64,000 bases of DNA from the NCBI RefSeq assembly GCF_949628265.1, contig NC_088786.1, positions 37,779,681 to 37,843,680 of the forward strand. Reading direction: 5' to 3'. Source of the DNA: Cloeon dipterum (lineage: Eukaryota; Arthropoda; Insecta; Ephemeroptera; Baetidae). Positions 1 through 11,191 of this stretch are shown here, one piece after another; position 1 is the first letter of the stretch; each line of letters begins with the position of its first letter. Made by a program: the position numbers and the translations under genes. Below the pieces are notes generated by a model. It was not told the DNA's origin and made no database searches. It worked only from the letters and a program-made list of their open reading frames with translations.

Positions 1-1169
1 TGAGACGCCCCGCCAGCAGCCTTGCCAAGGCTGGGAGTCCCCAGGAGCACCTCTGGGGCATGCTGCAGTGAGAGGCGGTTGCCCTGGGCGCCCTGCTAGC
101 CGCCAAACACCTCGAAGCTGGCAGTTGGAGAGTGGTTGGCGACCGAGCTGGGTGGCGAAGGAGTTGTCTGCGTGTGGGGTGAGTGAAAACTGTTTTGCAT
201 GTGCAATATGTGTTTGGCATTCAGCTGTGGCCTTCCTTATTGCGCCATGTTGTGTGTTTTGTGCGCTGTGACTGATTCACTTTGATTTCAGGCATGTGAG
301 AGTCCAGACGGTGGCACGAGAGGTGCAGCAGTCAGTCTGAGACGCCCCGCCAGCAGCCTTGCCAAGGCTGGGAGTCCCCAGGAGCACCTCTGGGGCATGC
401 TGCAGTGAGAGGCGGTTGCCCTGGGCGCCCTGCTAGCCGCCAAACACCTCGAAGCTGGCAGTTGGAGAGTGGTTGGCGACCGAGCTGGGTGGCGAAGGAG
501 TTGTCTGCGTGTGGGGTGAGTGAAAACTGTTTTGCATGTGCAATATGTGTTTGGCATTCAGCTGTGGCCTTCCTTATTGCGCCATGTTGTGTTTTTTGTG
601 CGCTGTGACTGATTCACTTTGATTTCAGGCATGTGAGAGTCCAGACGGTGGCACGAGAGGTGCAGCAGTCAGTCTGAGACGCCCCGCCAGCAGCCTTGCC
701 AAGGCTGGGAGTCCCCAGGAGCACCTCTGGGGCATGCTGCAGTGAGAGGCGGTTGCCCTGGGCGCCCTGCTAGCCGCCAAACACCTCGAAGCTGGCAGTT
801 GGAGAGTGGTTGGCGACCGAGCTGGGTGGCGAAGGAGTTGTCTGCGTGTGGGGTGAGTGAAAACTGTTTTGCATGTGCAAAATGTGTTTGGCATTCAGCT
901 GTGGCCTTCCTTATTGCGCCATGTTGTGTTTTTTGTGCGCTGTGACTGATTCACTTTGATTTCAGGCATGTGAGAGTCCAGACGGTGGCACGAGAGGTGC
1001 AGCAGTCAGTCTGAGACGTCCCGCCAGCAGCCGTGCCAAGGCTGGAGCACCTCTGGGGCATGCTGCAGTGAGAGGCGGTTGCCCTGGGCGCCCTGCTAGC
1101 CGCCAAACACCTCGAAGCTGGCAGTTGGAGAGTGGTTGGCGACCGAGCTGGGTGGCGAAGGAGTTGGGA
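1..1169 (+). repeat. Left terminal tandem array, 337/326-bp units (cut by window edge)
   Basis: About four direct copies of one GC-rich unit. The landmark GAGGCGGTTGCCC recurs at about 72, 409, 746 and 1,072, giving spacings of 337, 337 and 326. The last, element-proximal unit lacks 11 bp (GAGTCCCCAGG) present in the other units. Each unit contains a splice-donor-like GGGGTGAGTG and an acceptor-like TTTGATTTCAGG oriented into the element. The same unit appears reverse-complemented at 18,500-22,310, so the two arrays form a long inverted pair around the intervening genes. Short ORFs on both strands of each unit recur only because the unit recurs. The true left end lies outside the window. Confidence 0.95.
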
Positions 1170-1367
1170 GGAAGGCAGGGTTAGTACGAGCTGTTCGATA
1201 GCAGCGTGCCCTCCCGGTGTGCTTGCCTGCGGTGTTCCTTTTGCTTGTGGTTGACCGACTGAGTGGTAATGCTTTTCTGCGTGACCTAACGTTTAGCAGG
1301 TGGAAATGTGAAATTGTTTTACTCCTGTACGATTTGCTGAAAATGATTTAACCCAGTGTGCCAATGT

Positions 1368-1406
<39 letters not shown>
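1368..1406. repeat. (GT)n microsatellite
   Basis: About 19 GT dinucleotides in the stretch between the left array and the first recognised helicase exon. The rest of 1,170-1,524 shows no clear coding sequence, although at least one upstream helicase exon must exist because the exon at 1,525 starts in mid-codon. Confidence 0.95.
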
Positions 1407-1407
<1 letters not shown>

Positions 1408-1524
1408 TGTGCATTTAGGTGGTAGCTGAAATGGTTGCTGAGCAATTTTCATTTTGCGGGGGATGTATGATATGTGGGGAAACGATTGTTGTGGTATCCT
1501 TTTGAAATAATTGTTTTTCTCCAG

Positions 1525-3717
1525 CGTCATCACCGGCCTGTACCTCGACCTCGCGAAGCTGGAGACCCTCCTGGACAGAGCTGGTGGCATTGCCAAGGTG
1601 ACATGCATTGACCAAGGCCGACCAGACCGACGAGCTGTATGGGAGGCACGACTGGAAGTGGAGCCGACACCTGAAGTCTACGTCTGCCTCGAAGCAACTG
1701 TTGGCGAGTGGTGTCAGCTCGAGGTTATTGGCGGCAGGCCCGTTGGTGGTACGTATCATTTTTTTAATTGACTGCTTAGGTGTAATTGTTGCAACTGCAG
1801 GCAAGATGCTGGTGAGGAGCCATGACCGTGGGACAGTTACGCTCACCGAGGGTGACGGAGCCAAGCTGTTGGACCGGGAGCTCCTTGTTGCCCTGTGGAA
1901 CCAGCGGTGCCGCCTGCAGTTCCTGCCAACCTTGGTGGGGCACCGTCTTAGGGTCACCGGCTCCGTCGATGGATTGAGTGCCCTTGCCGACTACTTCCAG
2001 GGAGGTGGCTTGGGAACAAAGGAGTGCGGCATCCCACTGGTGAGAAATCACTTTGATTGTGTGTTGATAGCTTTACTGACCCAATTGTTTCTGCCGCAGG
2101 TTGACGACCACCATCTTGCAGCGCTGAAGCGAGGAGAGGGATTCATGGACGAGATGCTCAACCAGGAGCAGAGGAGGGCTGTGGTGGAGATCCTGGAGCA
2201 CAGGCGGCCCCACGTCCCATACCTGCTGGTCGGCCCCCCAGGAACGGGAAAATCCGCAACCTTGGACGAGGTCGTGCTTCAGTTGGCTACCCACCACAAG
2301 GAGAAGAGGACACTTGACGCTCTGTGAGATCTTATTGGTTTGTGTAACTTGTTAACTAATTGATTTTCCTTTGTTTTCAGCATCTACTACGTGGTCCCGT
2401 CCAACCTGGGGGTTCGGTCGACCGCCGAAAGGTTGTTGCGGTTGGGAATGAGGAGCGAGCAACTGGTGCGCCTCTACTCGGAGCATGAGCACGTGAAGGG
2501 GACCGACCCCCTCAGAGACATCTCGCAGCGAGCTTCCCGGATGCAACACCTCATCACCACCAGCGTGGTCATCGGGACCCCCATCGCCATTGCTCGCATC
2601 GGGCTGACCCTTGGTGAGAGGAATCCACCGCCCCTTCTGTTGCTGGTAAGTTTTAATCAATTGTACAATTTTGTTTTGATTACATTTCATTTTTTTTTCA
2701 GCTGGACGAGGCAGCCTACATCAAGCTGGGAGAGGCCTTTGCGGCTCTGACGGCGAATGGAGAGCCTGTGCAGACTGTGCTTGCCGGGGACCGGAAGCAG
2801 CTTCGGCCACGCTGTTTCAGCAAGGTGGCCGAAAGCATGCATGGCAAGTACAGTCTGTTCGATTTGGCCGCCGACAGTGGATTCTTCGAGGATGATGGGT
2901 AAGTAGCATTGAGGCTGGATGGAACGGTAATTACCTAATCATGTTTCAGATTGAGGCCGAAGGAGGGGCTTGGTGTGATGCTGCGTCTCAACTATCGGGC
3001 CCACGAGAAGTTGGTGAGGGAGGTCTCCTGCCTGTTTTACAACGGACTGATGGTAAGCATGACATGCTCGAGTGACTGTTTTGTTATGACTTTTGTTTTG
3101 CATTTCAGATCCCTGGCCCAGCTAGCCTCCCCTCCAACAGCCTGCTGCTGCTGCGTTTCGGGCTGGAGAGACTGGGACTCGACGCGAACCAGAGCGCCAT
3201 CCGCTGGGTGGACATTGATGGTGCAATGCAACGCGACCCCCTCACCAGGTCCCTCTTCAACGTAGTGGAAGCCGACGCTGTGGTGTCCGTGGTGGACTCG
3301 CTGTGCCGGTGCATCCCCCCCCAACAGGTTACGGTGCTTGCACCGTACCGTAAGCAGGTATGTTGTGTGCCGAATTGTAACTAGTGGTGCAATGTTGATA
3401 ATTCTTCGTCTATGTTTCAGGTGGCGGTGCTCCGGGAGAAGCTCCCCCGTGACATCACTGTCTTCACTGCGGACGAGGTGATAGGCCAGGAGCGGCCTGT
3501 AATTGTGGTGTCACTGGTACGAAGCGACCGTGGAGAAGACAACGCGCGTGATCATGGGGTGGGCTTCTTGAGGGAGCCAAACAGGGTCAATGTTCTGATC
3601 AGCCGTGCCAAGGAGATCGTGATCCTGGTAGGCTCCAGGGCCCACTTCATCAGGAGTGGTGTTGGCTTTTGGGGAATCCTCCCAACCAGGGCTGAACCCC
3701 TCCCGGCACAGTTCTAA
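1525..3717 (+). CDS. Superfamily 1 RNA/DNA helicase, Upf1/MOV10-like (5' end not resolved)
   Basis: Eight exons encode 598 residues with consistent phases: 1525-1748, 1801-2039, 2100-2323, 2381-2645, 2702-2898, 2950-3052, 3109-3357 and 3421-3717. The helicase set is complete: Q-motif-like NQEQRRAVVEIL, Walker A GPPGTGKS (about 2,233-2,256), Walker B LDEA at 2,702, motif III GDRKQLRP, LRLNYR, TVLAPYRKQ, and motif VI NRVNVLISRAKE near the C-terminus. This order is that of Upf1-like SF1 helicases, with MOV10-type proteins the nearest match I recognise. The first exon begins with one base completing a codon, so an N-terminal exon is missing from this model; it may lie in 1,170-1,510, in the array or beyond. 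Introns are 51-64 nt. The gene converges on the recombinase gene with 376 bp between stop codons. ATP-dependent unwinding is known for the family; a role in replicating or moving this element is inference. Confidence 0.88.
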
Positions 3718-4093
3718 ACATGCTACTTATTTATTTCCAACTTTTCGGGACTTATTGGTGATTTCATATGGCGTGAAACGCTTCCCTTTGAATAATTACC
3801 TCGACACTGTTTTTGATACTAATCTTATGAATTTTGATAACCTTATTTTACATGTAATGATATATAATGTATTTTGAACTGACCATACTTGGTGACCTTA
3901 GACACATAAACTAGTGAATCCTTGAAATAACTGGTTGACGGTTTTTATTACACGTACTTCCTAGGCACAACCATTCACATGAGCATTTAACAGAGGAGGA
4001 AGTAACAATTGGTAACAAATGAAAGGAGAATAAAGCGTGATCCTTACATAACTGGGCATTGGTTGGCAACAAACAAAACTTCTAGTTAGAATA
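3718..4093. other. Convergent 3' intergenic region
   Basis: 376 bp between the helicase stop and the recombinase stop on the opposite strand. It is AT-rich with no ORF of note and presumably holds both 3' UTRs. A minus-strand AATAAA (TTTATT on +) lies near 3,944-3,950. Confidence 0.6.
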
Positions 4094-7000
4094 TTACTGA
4101 ACTTTCTTTGGGCGTCCTCTTTTCTTCTCAGGCAAACTTGAAACCCTGGAGAAACATTGAGTTAACTGAATTTGTTTCAACACTTCTATAAGAAATACCT
4201 GGTAATGCTGGAACTTGCGCGCTTCTTGGGAAACCGTTTTTCCTGGTTTGAGATGTCAGCAGCAGCGTCACTGTCTGCCGTCACAGGGGCAGATGCTTCC
4301 TTTCCTTTGGCAACAGTTTTGTTCTTGGAGCCCCGCGGTCGGCCTGGGCGTCGTTTCTGTGGCACCGTCAACGTGGGAACCTGTACCTGCGCTTCTGCAT
4401 TGCTAGTTTCATGCACGGATCTGTAAGGTGGTGTTAGCTTTGCGAATCTAGTCAGTTGAATTAAATTACCCTGAATCAGCCGAGATGTTGGTCTCTGCGG
4501 CGGACTCATTGCTGCTCGTTTCAGTTTCTTCTGCCTCACTTTCGGACTGCGCTGCTCTGTTAAAGTGATCATTATAAGTTACTCATCCAGCCATCAAGAT
4601 CCCTTGTTATACTTTTTCGTTTTCTTGCGTAGCGTCGGTTTATTCGGAGCTCTGACCTTGTTCTTGCTCCCGGGTTTGCGTCCCCGCCGTGGTTTAGTCG
4701 GCTGTGGTTTCACAGCAAGCTCTGCCTCTGCGGCTTCCTCATCCACGTCCTCAAAGAGAATGGCATCTTGGAGGTCCTCGATGCTGAAGCTGATGGAAGA
4801 AGGAGAAAGGTAATGTTAATACGTGGAATAGGGGGAAACGTGGAAGAAGATTTTTTTCAGCCGGTAAATCATAGGCGGCTGTCCAAGTTTTGTTTACGGG
4901 AAATACACTTACTCGTCTTCCGGGTCAGCATTGTCCGGTTGGGCAGCGGTTGTTCTGATCTCTGCTGCCTGTTCCAAGGTGGTTCCCTTGTGCTTTTGAA
5001 TGTTACCATCTTGGAAAATCTCTAGTGCTCTGCCGACCATCAGATTGAAACCAAGGCCCGTCGGAAGATCGTAGTACTGGTCGTGGACCGTGATTGAGTG
5101 TCCCATCAACAGGCACAGGAGCTTCTTTGAAGGTCCGCTAAGCTCCATCTGGCCCAAAGTTGTCGCGAAGGTCGTCCTGATGGCACGCGCCCTGAGGTCA
5201 TCAGGTCGTTCTGCAAGGCACGCTTCAGCAGCTGCTTTCTGCGGCCCTCTCACGTCCATCGGTTTTCCGTTTTTCGTGCCGAACAGGTAAATGCAACTCT
5301 CCGGAATGCCCGCCGCAGCACGCACTCCTTTGTCAGACAGGGTTGTGAAGTAGTCGCGCCATTCTGGTTTTAAGAGGGAAAGAACTTTGGTAGACCCTTT
5401 CCCGGTGGAGGTAAGCACGTCGTACCGCTCGGCCAGTTCTTGTTGCGCTTTTGATAGCGCATCGCTGTTCTTCCCCGAGTAATTGTTTCTCTCCTCATAG
5501 TTCTGCAGAGTAACGAAGCTTCCCTCAGTCGCCCTGCGAGCGTTGAAGGAACAGAAAGCCAGGTTCAAATGTGTTGCCAACGCCTTGTAGTGACACTCAA
5601 ACTCTGACTCTTTCTTCGCTTTCTGCAGGTGAATGTGGTGGTAGCTGCACATTCCTTCAAGGTGCGCGTTGTAGAGTTGCAGGTCGTGGGGTGACACGTG
5701 CGTCTTGTGGAGCTTCTCGCTGTTTTTCTTCTGCTTTGCAGCCCTTGTTGTCGTATAAATACGGTACCTCTTAGTTTCCAGGTATTCGATCAGCAACCGG
5801 CACTCTTCGGTCCACAATTTACGCTCGGCTTCGTCCTCGAACCGCTCCTGCTGCAACTCACTCGCTACTTGTCTGATGAGTGAGCTGAGCGTCATGACGT
5901 CATTGGGCCGCTTGAAATCTACCCTGTTTTCCTCACCGCCGCAGATGGTGTGGATGACCTCGATGATTCGGTCAGTCTTGCTTGCCGGTCGGTTACTGGG
6001 AAGCCCCTGCCAAACGGACCGCTTGCAGATGTCCCTCAGCGAGGTTACTAATCCAGGGATTTCTGCATGCACCTTGAAAGCGGTGTACAAAGCGTAGAGA
6101 AGGCGGATATTCCTCCGGCTGATTTGCACTCCGTTGTTGCCAGTTTCCTGCTGCAGGCCAAAATTTTTTACCACTCTGATCACCAGCTGATCATCTGTGA
6201 TGATGAAGCTGGCGATCCTTTTGTCACGCATGTTGTTAAGGATTTTGTCCACCGCAACCGTGTAGCTCTGGTCCAAATTTGTCCGGAGTTGCTCAATGCG
6301 GTTCAACTCGAGCAGGTCAACCGGTGGTGCTGGTTCTCGGGCCTCAACGCCTCGCCGAGTGCGGCAAATCTGCAAGTGCCTCTTGAAATTGCGGCTCGTG
6401 TGAAGTGTCAGGCAGTAGGGGCACTTGTTTGTTGTGCGAACGCTGGCTGTCTGGCTGCGCCGCGACGGTACCAGCGTGCCCTGCCTGCACTGCAATACTG
6501 TGGCGTTGTGCTGCTCGTTACCAAGGAGCCGCAATTCACTGAAGAAAGCTCTCATTCGTTCCGCGGATGGCTTCGCAGCGTACAGATCTTGGATTTCTGG
6601 CTCCTGCATGTGGCCCAACCGCAGATGCCTCATGATGTTCCCCCTAAAGTTCTTTCCGCAGAAATAGCAATATTGGTTCTTTTTCACGCCGGCGGCAAGA
6701 GCCAAGATCTTGACGGGCGTGGTCTTCACCTTCTTGTGAGGGGACAGAGTAAGGCATGAACCGCCCATGGCGGCAAATCTTCTCGAACCAGCTGCAATTG
6801 GACAGTTGGTACCGTAAGAAAAAACTGCAGTCATTATTTTTACATTGCCTACCCGCTTTTGTGAATGTTTCGTAAACTTTTCTCGTGTGTTTCTTCAGTA
6901 CCCCGCTGAACAGGTCGAATGCTCGCCACTCCGTGCCAGCATGCACGCCAAAGATGTATACCACTCCCTCTGCAGGATCAATATCCAGGGATTGAAAGGT

Positions 7001-8940
7001 AGATGTCAGGAAAGTGGCGCCTGGTGGCACAGACTGTGCTAGCAGTTGGTCCGCAGAGAGCAGTTCATTCATCAGTGCATAAAGGGCCTCTGTTGTGATG
7101 TACAGCTGGCCTGAAAAATTGCATCTTCACACTCCAAGGAGAGTTTACTTGGTTGCAATACTCACTGTAGACGATTTCAGCCTTACGGAGAACCTTCGGA
7201 TCACCACTTCTGTCCTGGGTCAGCCGATGCAGCTCAGGAAGCGACTGCAGTCCTGGGGACTGGCTGTCTGCGATGAGGAAGAAGTCGGGCATGTCATTCT
7301 TCCTTTCCATAGAGAAGAAAGTAATCTTGATTAAGTGCAACTTGTCATGGGGCACTGAAATGCAAATACAACGCGTGTTAGAACTGGTGTTTCATTCTTT
7401 TAATCGCGGAATGAATTTGCAAGAACCACCAGGAAGATGGAGGTATTACTTACACTCATTGCCTGGCGTCGCAGGCACCGCGTCATTGATCACTTTCTTC
7501 TCAGGTGTTTGTTGATCAGTCCGAGCTAAAAAGTGGAAATTTTAAATGTACTTTCAGTCCAGGAAGCCGAGGAACCGTAGATAGACGCAATTATTCCCTC
7601 GGAAAGACTATTACCAATTATAGCCGCCTGGTTTCCCTGCGGCTTCGAAACTCGGCTGGCAGCCGCCTCATCTGTCATTTCTTGCGACGAGGAGTCATCC
7701 GACTCTGCTGTGTCTGTTGACGACTCGTCGAAGCCGGCTCGGATGGATTTGTGAGCGGCGCCCCATCTTGGGATTGCAACATCAGGGCCTTCCAACGGAC
7801 GAGGCTTCTTCCTCTCGACCGGCTTCCACCCGCTGCATCCCGCTACTGGTTCGACTACAAACGAACGCGACACGAGGGATCGGCTTCCTTGGGTGTGTGC
7901 GCGCCTAGCACTGCCAAACTCGGCCGATTTTGTAGAGTGCGCGATGGCGGGTTCTTCACTCGAAGGCAGATGTCTCCCACACTGGCCACCAGGTGGCACA
8001 GGACTCATCAGTCTAGCGTACTCATAGTCCATTGGAGGGGAATCGAGCAGTGCGCGAGGCAGGAAATCACTTGTTCGACCAAACTGTCCCATGCTGGCGC
8101 CAGGAGTTGACAAAGCTGGCACCTGCTGGCCAGGTGTAGGTTGTGGCGCAGGCACAACCTTAGGAAGAGGCACCTCTAGAGGCGGCTCCGAAGTCATCCG
8201 GGCGCCAACAGACTGCCGAGAACTGTGCGAAATGAATTATTTTATTTTATTCGGTTCATTACATTAATTTTGTTGGCAGCGGCATTCAGCACATCAAAAT
8301 GAGTTTACAGCGATTGCCAAGTAAACGGACAACTTACACTCGGGAGGCGAGCATTGCAATCAACTTCGTTTGGTAGCGGCTGATCTTCACTGCATCGTTC
8401 TTCGTCTTGCTCAGAACGCTGAAGGCGGCGCCAGACTCTGATAAAGAATGAATTGTTTCGTGCACCTTACTTGGAATTAATTCTCAAAACGGAATGTTCT
8501 TACCGCCAGAGAAGACAACCAAACTGTCATGGCCATCTTTGTTCTTGACAACGTCATTAAAGGTCGGGGGGATCGCATTTTTTTCAATCTTCTTCAGTGA
8601 CACAACACCCTCAGTACTGACCAGCACCATGAACTTGAACTGCGCAAATCGGAACAGTTAATTAAATTCTTAAATGATACTGCGAAAGCTAGATTGACAA
8701 TTGATTGCGTTCGAGAAATTAGAAGCAGATGACAATTTTAAAAAATCATTCACTTCACGGATCGCAAACAAGCGAAAGAACAATTATTTTTAGAAAATTG
8801 ACGGTCCAAATCGATGAAACGTGCAAGTCCCAAGCAGAGATGCTTTTTCAGGTCGCTAGTAACTGCTTTCCTTATGAGGATGGCTCAAGAAATTGTTGAA
8901 ATTCTCGATTTCAGAAAATTCTCACCTTGTCGGACTGCAT
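4094..8940 (-). CDS. Tyrosine recombinase-like protein with zinc fingers and three AT-hooks
   Basis: Twelve coding exons on the minus strand, all phases consistent, encode 1,260 aa: 8940-8926, 8639-8504, 8437-8340, 8212-7615, 7525-7454, 7354-7166, 7110-6853, 6791-4913, 4789-4613, 4556-4470, 4420-4199 and 4145-4094. Residues 1-83 form a small unrecognised domain beginning MQSDKFKFMVLVS; 84-307 are Ser/Pro-rich and probably disordered. Two C2H2/C2HC fingers lie at about 497-516 (CYFCGKNF...H...H) and 579-598. The recombinase core is near 860-1,035: FNARR (Arg about 875), TGKGSTK (Lys about 920), AIRTTFATT (Arg 994), LMGHS (His 1,020) and a YYDLP tyrosine (1,028/1,029). The usual box II His before the second Arg is replaced. 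AT-hooks RRGRKP (1,116), RRPGRPR (1,193) and KRGRPKK (1,252) form the tail. It resembles animal Crypton-like YR proteins; activity is not proven. It is divergent from the BEN gene at 9,199. Confidence 0.86.
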
Positions 8941-9198
8941 GGCTGAACCGATTGAGCGGGGCGCGTGTTGCTTGGCGCGTAAATCCGCAAGGGCATTGCA
9001 CATCCGCTGCACATCCACTGCAGATCCACTGCACATCCACTGCCAGAAGGGCCTGGCGCGAAAATCAGTTCTCCAGTTGTTACCAGTTGCAGATAGTAGC
9101 GTGGCCATTGTTGCATCACTCTGACTTGACACGAGGTGCAAATCACACAACTTGGAAATCGCAACTAACGGCCATCCGCTTCTATCTGGCCCTCCAAT
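8941..9198. promoter_or_regulatory. Divergent promoter with four 11-bp iterons
   Basis: 258 bp separate the recombinase and BEN1 start codons. At 8,997-9,040 lie four head-to-tail 11-bp copies of TGCACATCCAC (variants TGCACATCCGC and TGCAGATCCAC), about one helical turn each. Two related boxes flank them: TTGGCGCGTAAATC (about 8,971-8,985) and CTGGCGCGAAAATC (about 9,051-9,065). Read on the other strand, the second contains TTTTCGCGCC, a good match to the known E2F consensus. Coordinated or autoregulated expression of the two genes is inference. Confidence 0.6.
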
Positions 9199-10288
9199 AT
9201 GCTTCGTCGGACCAAGAAACCGTGTAACTGCACCCACTGCCTCGCGAAAGAGGAAACGGTGAGCTGTTATCCATGCAATGTCTGCGTACTGGGGCACAAC
9301 ACGTTGGACTGCTCGCCATTTCAGGTCATTCCAGCCATCCCAGAGAATCTTTGGGAGACCTACAAGGACGCTAGGAGGATGGAGGTCGATGCACAGATGA
9401 AGGTGCTCCACTTGGAAGTTGCAGTTCAGAATGCTACGCAGCGGCAAATGTACGAGTGCGAAGTGGAAATGGCCACGCTGAGACATGAAAGTGAGCAAAT
9501 TTCGCGTACAATCCGGTGTAATTGTAATATAATGTGCGAACATCCCTTTCCAGTTAGAAAAGAGCATGATTTTTTCCAAAACCAGTTGGAATTCAAAACC
9601 CCTGGCGACATCAGCAAGGACGGAACGAAGGTTAGTAAAATTTTGGTTATCCGTCCCTCCATCGAGTATAATTTTTCACTAAATGACGCAACAAAAAATA
9701 TTATATTGTAACACAACGCTCAAACATGTTATAATATTTGCTTACGAGTGAGTCAGTTGTTCAAAATTAGGAGGGGAAAAATTTTATTGGCCTCGTAGGG
9801 TATTCAAAAATAATAAAATCTCAGTCAGAATTGCAAACTCCCTCAAACATGCATTGCTTTCAGGTCTTATTTGTAGAATGTTGTCAAGGGACAGCCTTCC
9901 TCGACAAGGAATATGTCAATCTATGCTCGAGAGGCGCTCGGTCAGCTCGGGAGCTGTTGTGGCGGCTCGTGTGTCGTCATTTCACGGGACCCGCCATTAT
10001 CACCTGCGGCATCGAAGAAGGACACGGCCTGCAACAACTCCATCCTCCTACGATGCACGCCATTTGCTGTCAGTAACAAAATTAATTTTGAATTTCTGTG
10101 CCCTCATTCTGGACTCACTCATGGTTTCAGCCATCGTCAGTGACGTAGCATCGAGTGTTCCGAGCTCGGACCCAAGGAAGGAGAACTTCAGCGAGGACTG
10201 CACGAGCATTTCCACTATCAAGGAAAGCCTGCGGAGGCTCAGGCAGCACATCAGGAGTACAGACAATTATCGAAAATCACTGCACTGA
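9199..10288 (+). CDS. BEN-domain protein (BEN1)
   Basis: Five exons give 221 aa with a clean stop: 9199-9258, 9325-9490, 9554-9630, 9864-10068 and 10131-10288. The N-terminus is Cys-rich (CNCTHC), followed by a charged helical stretch with coiled-coil character (about 25-75). From about residue 102 the protein reads like a BEN domain: FLDKEYVNLCSRG, then ARELLWRLVCRHF, then LQQLHPPTMHAICSIVSDV, matching the family's helices and its terminal pattern (final helix around 'LHPPTMHAI'). BEN domains bind DNA and occur in chromatin repressors and some viral or mobile-element proteins. The first intron is only 66 nt and in frame, so a retained-intron form adding CYPCNVC and more cysteines is possible. 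A DNA-binding partner for the element's repeats is inferred. Confidence 0.75.
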
Positions 10289-11191
10289 TTTTCCGCATTT
10301 AAAATTCAATGTAATCTGATTTCTTCCGAAGGTTTCGTACCGTTCGTGGAACAATAAAATGTGTAATTTCTAATTAATTCGTTTTAATTGAAACTGGGAG
10401 ACGGTTCTAGGAATGAGATTTACTAAAACTTTCAATCACAATTTGCCTAAAGGCACTGGAACTTGGAAGAAACAAAGGAACATGAGCGAAAAACAAAATC
10501 AACACCTAGCTAGGCGGCAGCACTGCCTATGCGGCAAAGCAGGCCAACACTCCCAAGTGAATGCGGTGAAGGAGCATTGCATTGAGGGCGGCAAAATTTT
10601 CACTCTTGACACTCGCGCTATCTCCGGTCCGTCTTTGTCCCTCGGGTGCAGAAAGAGGCTACAGGTATGTAAATTTCCGTCATATAATGAGTAGAAATGT
10701 CAATTACAACAGTTCAACATCAATTTCAACCCAATTGCATTCTTTACAATTAATGCATGTGCGTTATGCATGTCATACATCCAATAAGAAATAGGAATCA
10801 TGTAAGTTAAAGTGATGCATGCCCGCGGAAAAAGCTGAATCGAATGTAATGCACAATTTCATGGCCTGCGTAATTTTGCATCTTTTGACTGCACTGAATG
10901 CGTTAGTGTTATTTATGTGTGTACGTATTTATGCATGTCTGTAGCGAAATTTGGACGAATGTATGCAAATGTAAGGCTGCATGTGAGTGAAAATTAATGT
11001 AGACTAATTTTTTTACATTCATAACGCTCAACAAGTACATTCCGAATTCGTTGGCAAAGGGTGTCAGTCCGCCGTTATGTATCGCAAGTTGTACGATTGC
11101 TACTTTTGTAGAATTTGTGGCAGACAACGCCGCCACTTGCATTGCCGGGGCACGTTGCACTATTTTTTGACATAGGTTTCTCAGTTTCAGC
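10289..11191. other. Intergenic stretch with one possible orphan exon
   Basis: Mostly AT-rich and non-coding. Within it, 10,413-10,663 (+) is open for 84 codons (inner Met at 10,481) and ends at a good donor, CAG|GTATGT. The encoded piece contains HCLCGKAGQHSQ and further Cys/His residues. Its phase (0) does not join usefully to the acceptor at 11,190, which would need a different phase, so I could not place it in a gene. It may be a 5' exon of BEN2 acting as UTR, an exon of a broken gene, or chance. Confidence 0.35.

Noticed and set aside
68-945. Repeated 67-aa (+) and 89-aa (-) ORFs in the left array, and their mirror images at 18.6-21.6 kb
   Set aside because: They recur with the repeat unit on both strands at once, lack domain features, and are broken in the 326-bp unit. 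They are chance openness in GC-rich sequence.
6067-6759. 230-aa plus-strand ORF
   Set aside because: It lies opposite the long recombinase exon, whose zinc-finger and YR motifs establish the minus strand as coding.
8911-9579. 222-aa minus-strand ORF spanning the recombinase start
   Set aside because: It overlaps the divergent promoter and BEN1 exons; only its last five codons (MQSDK) are used, as exon 1 of the recombinase.
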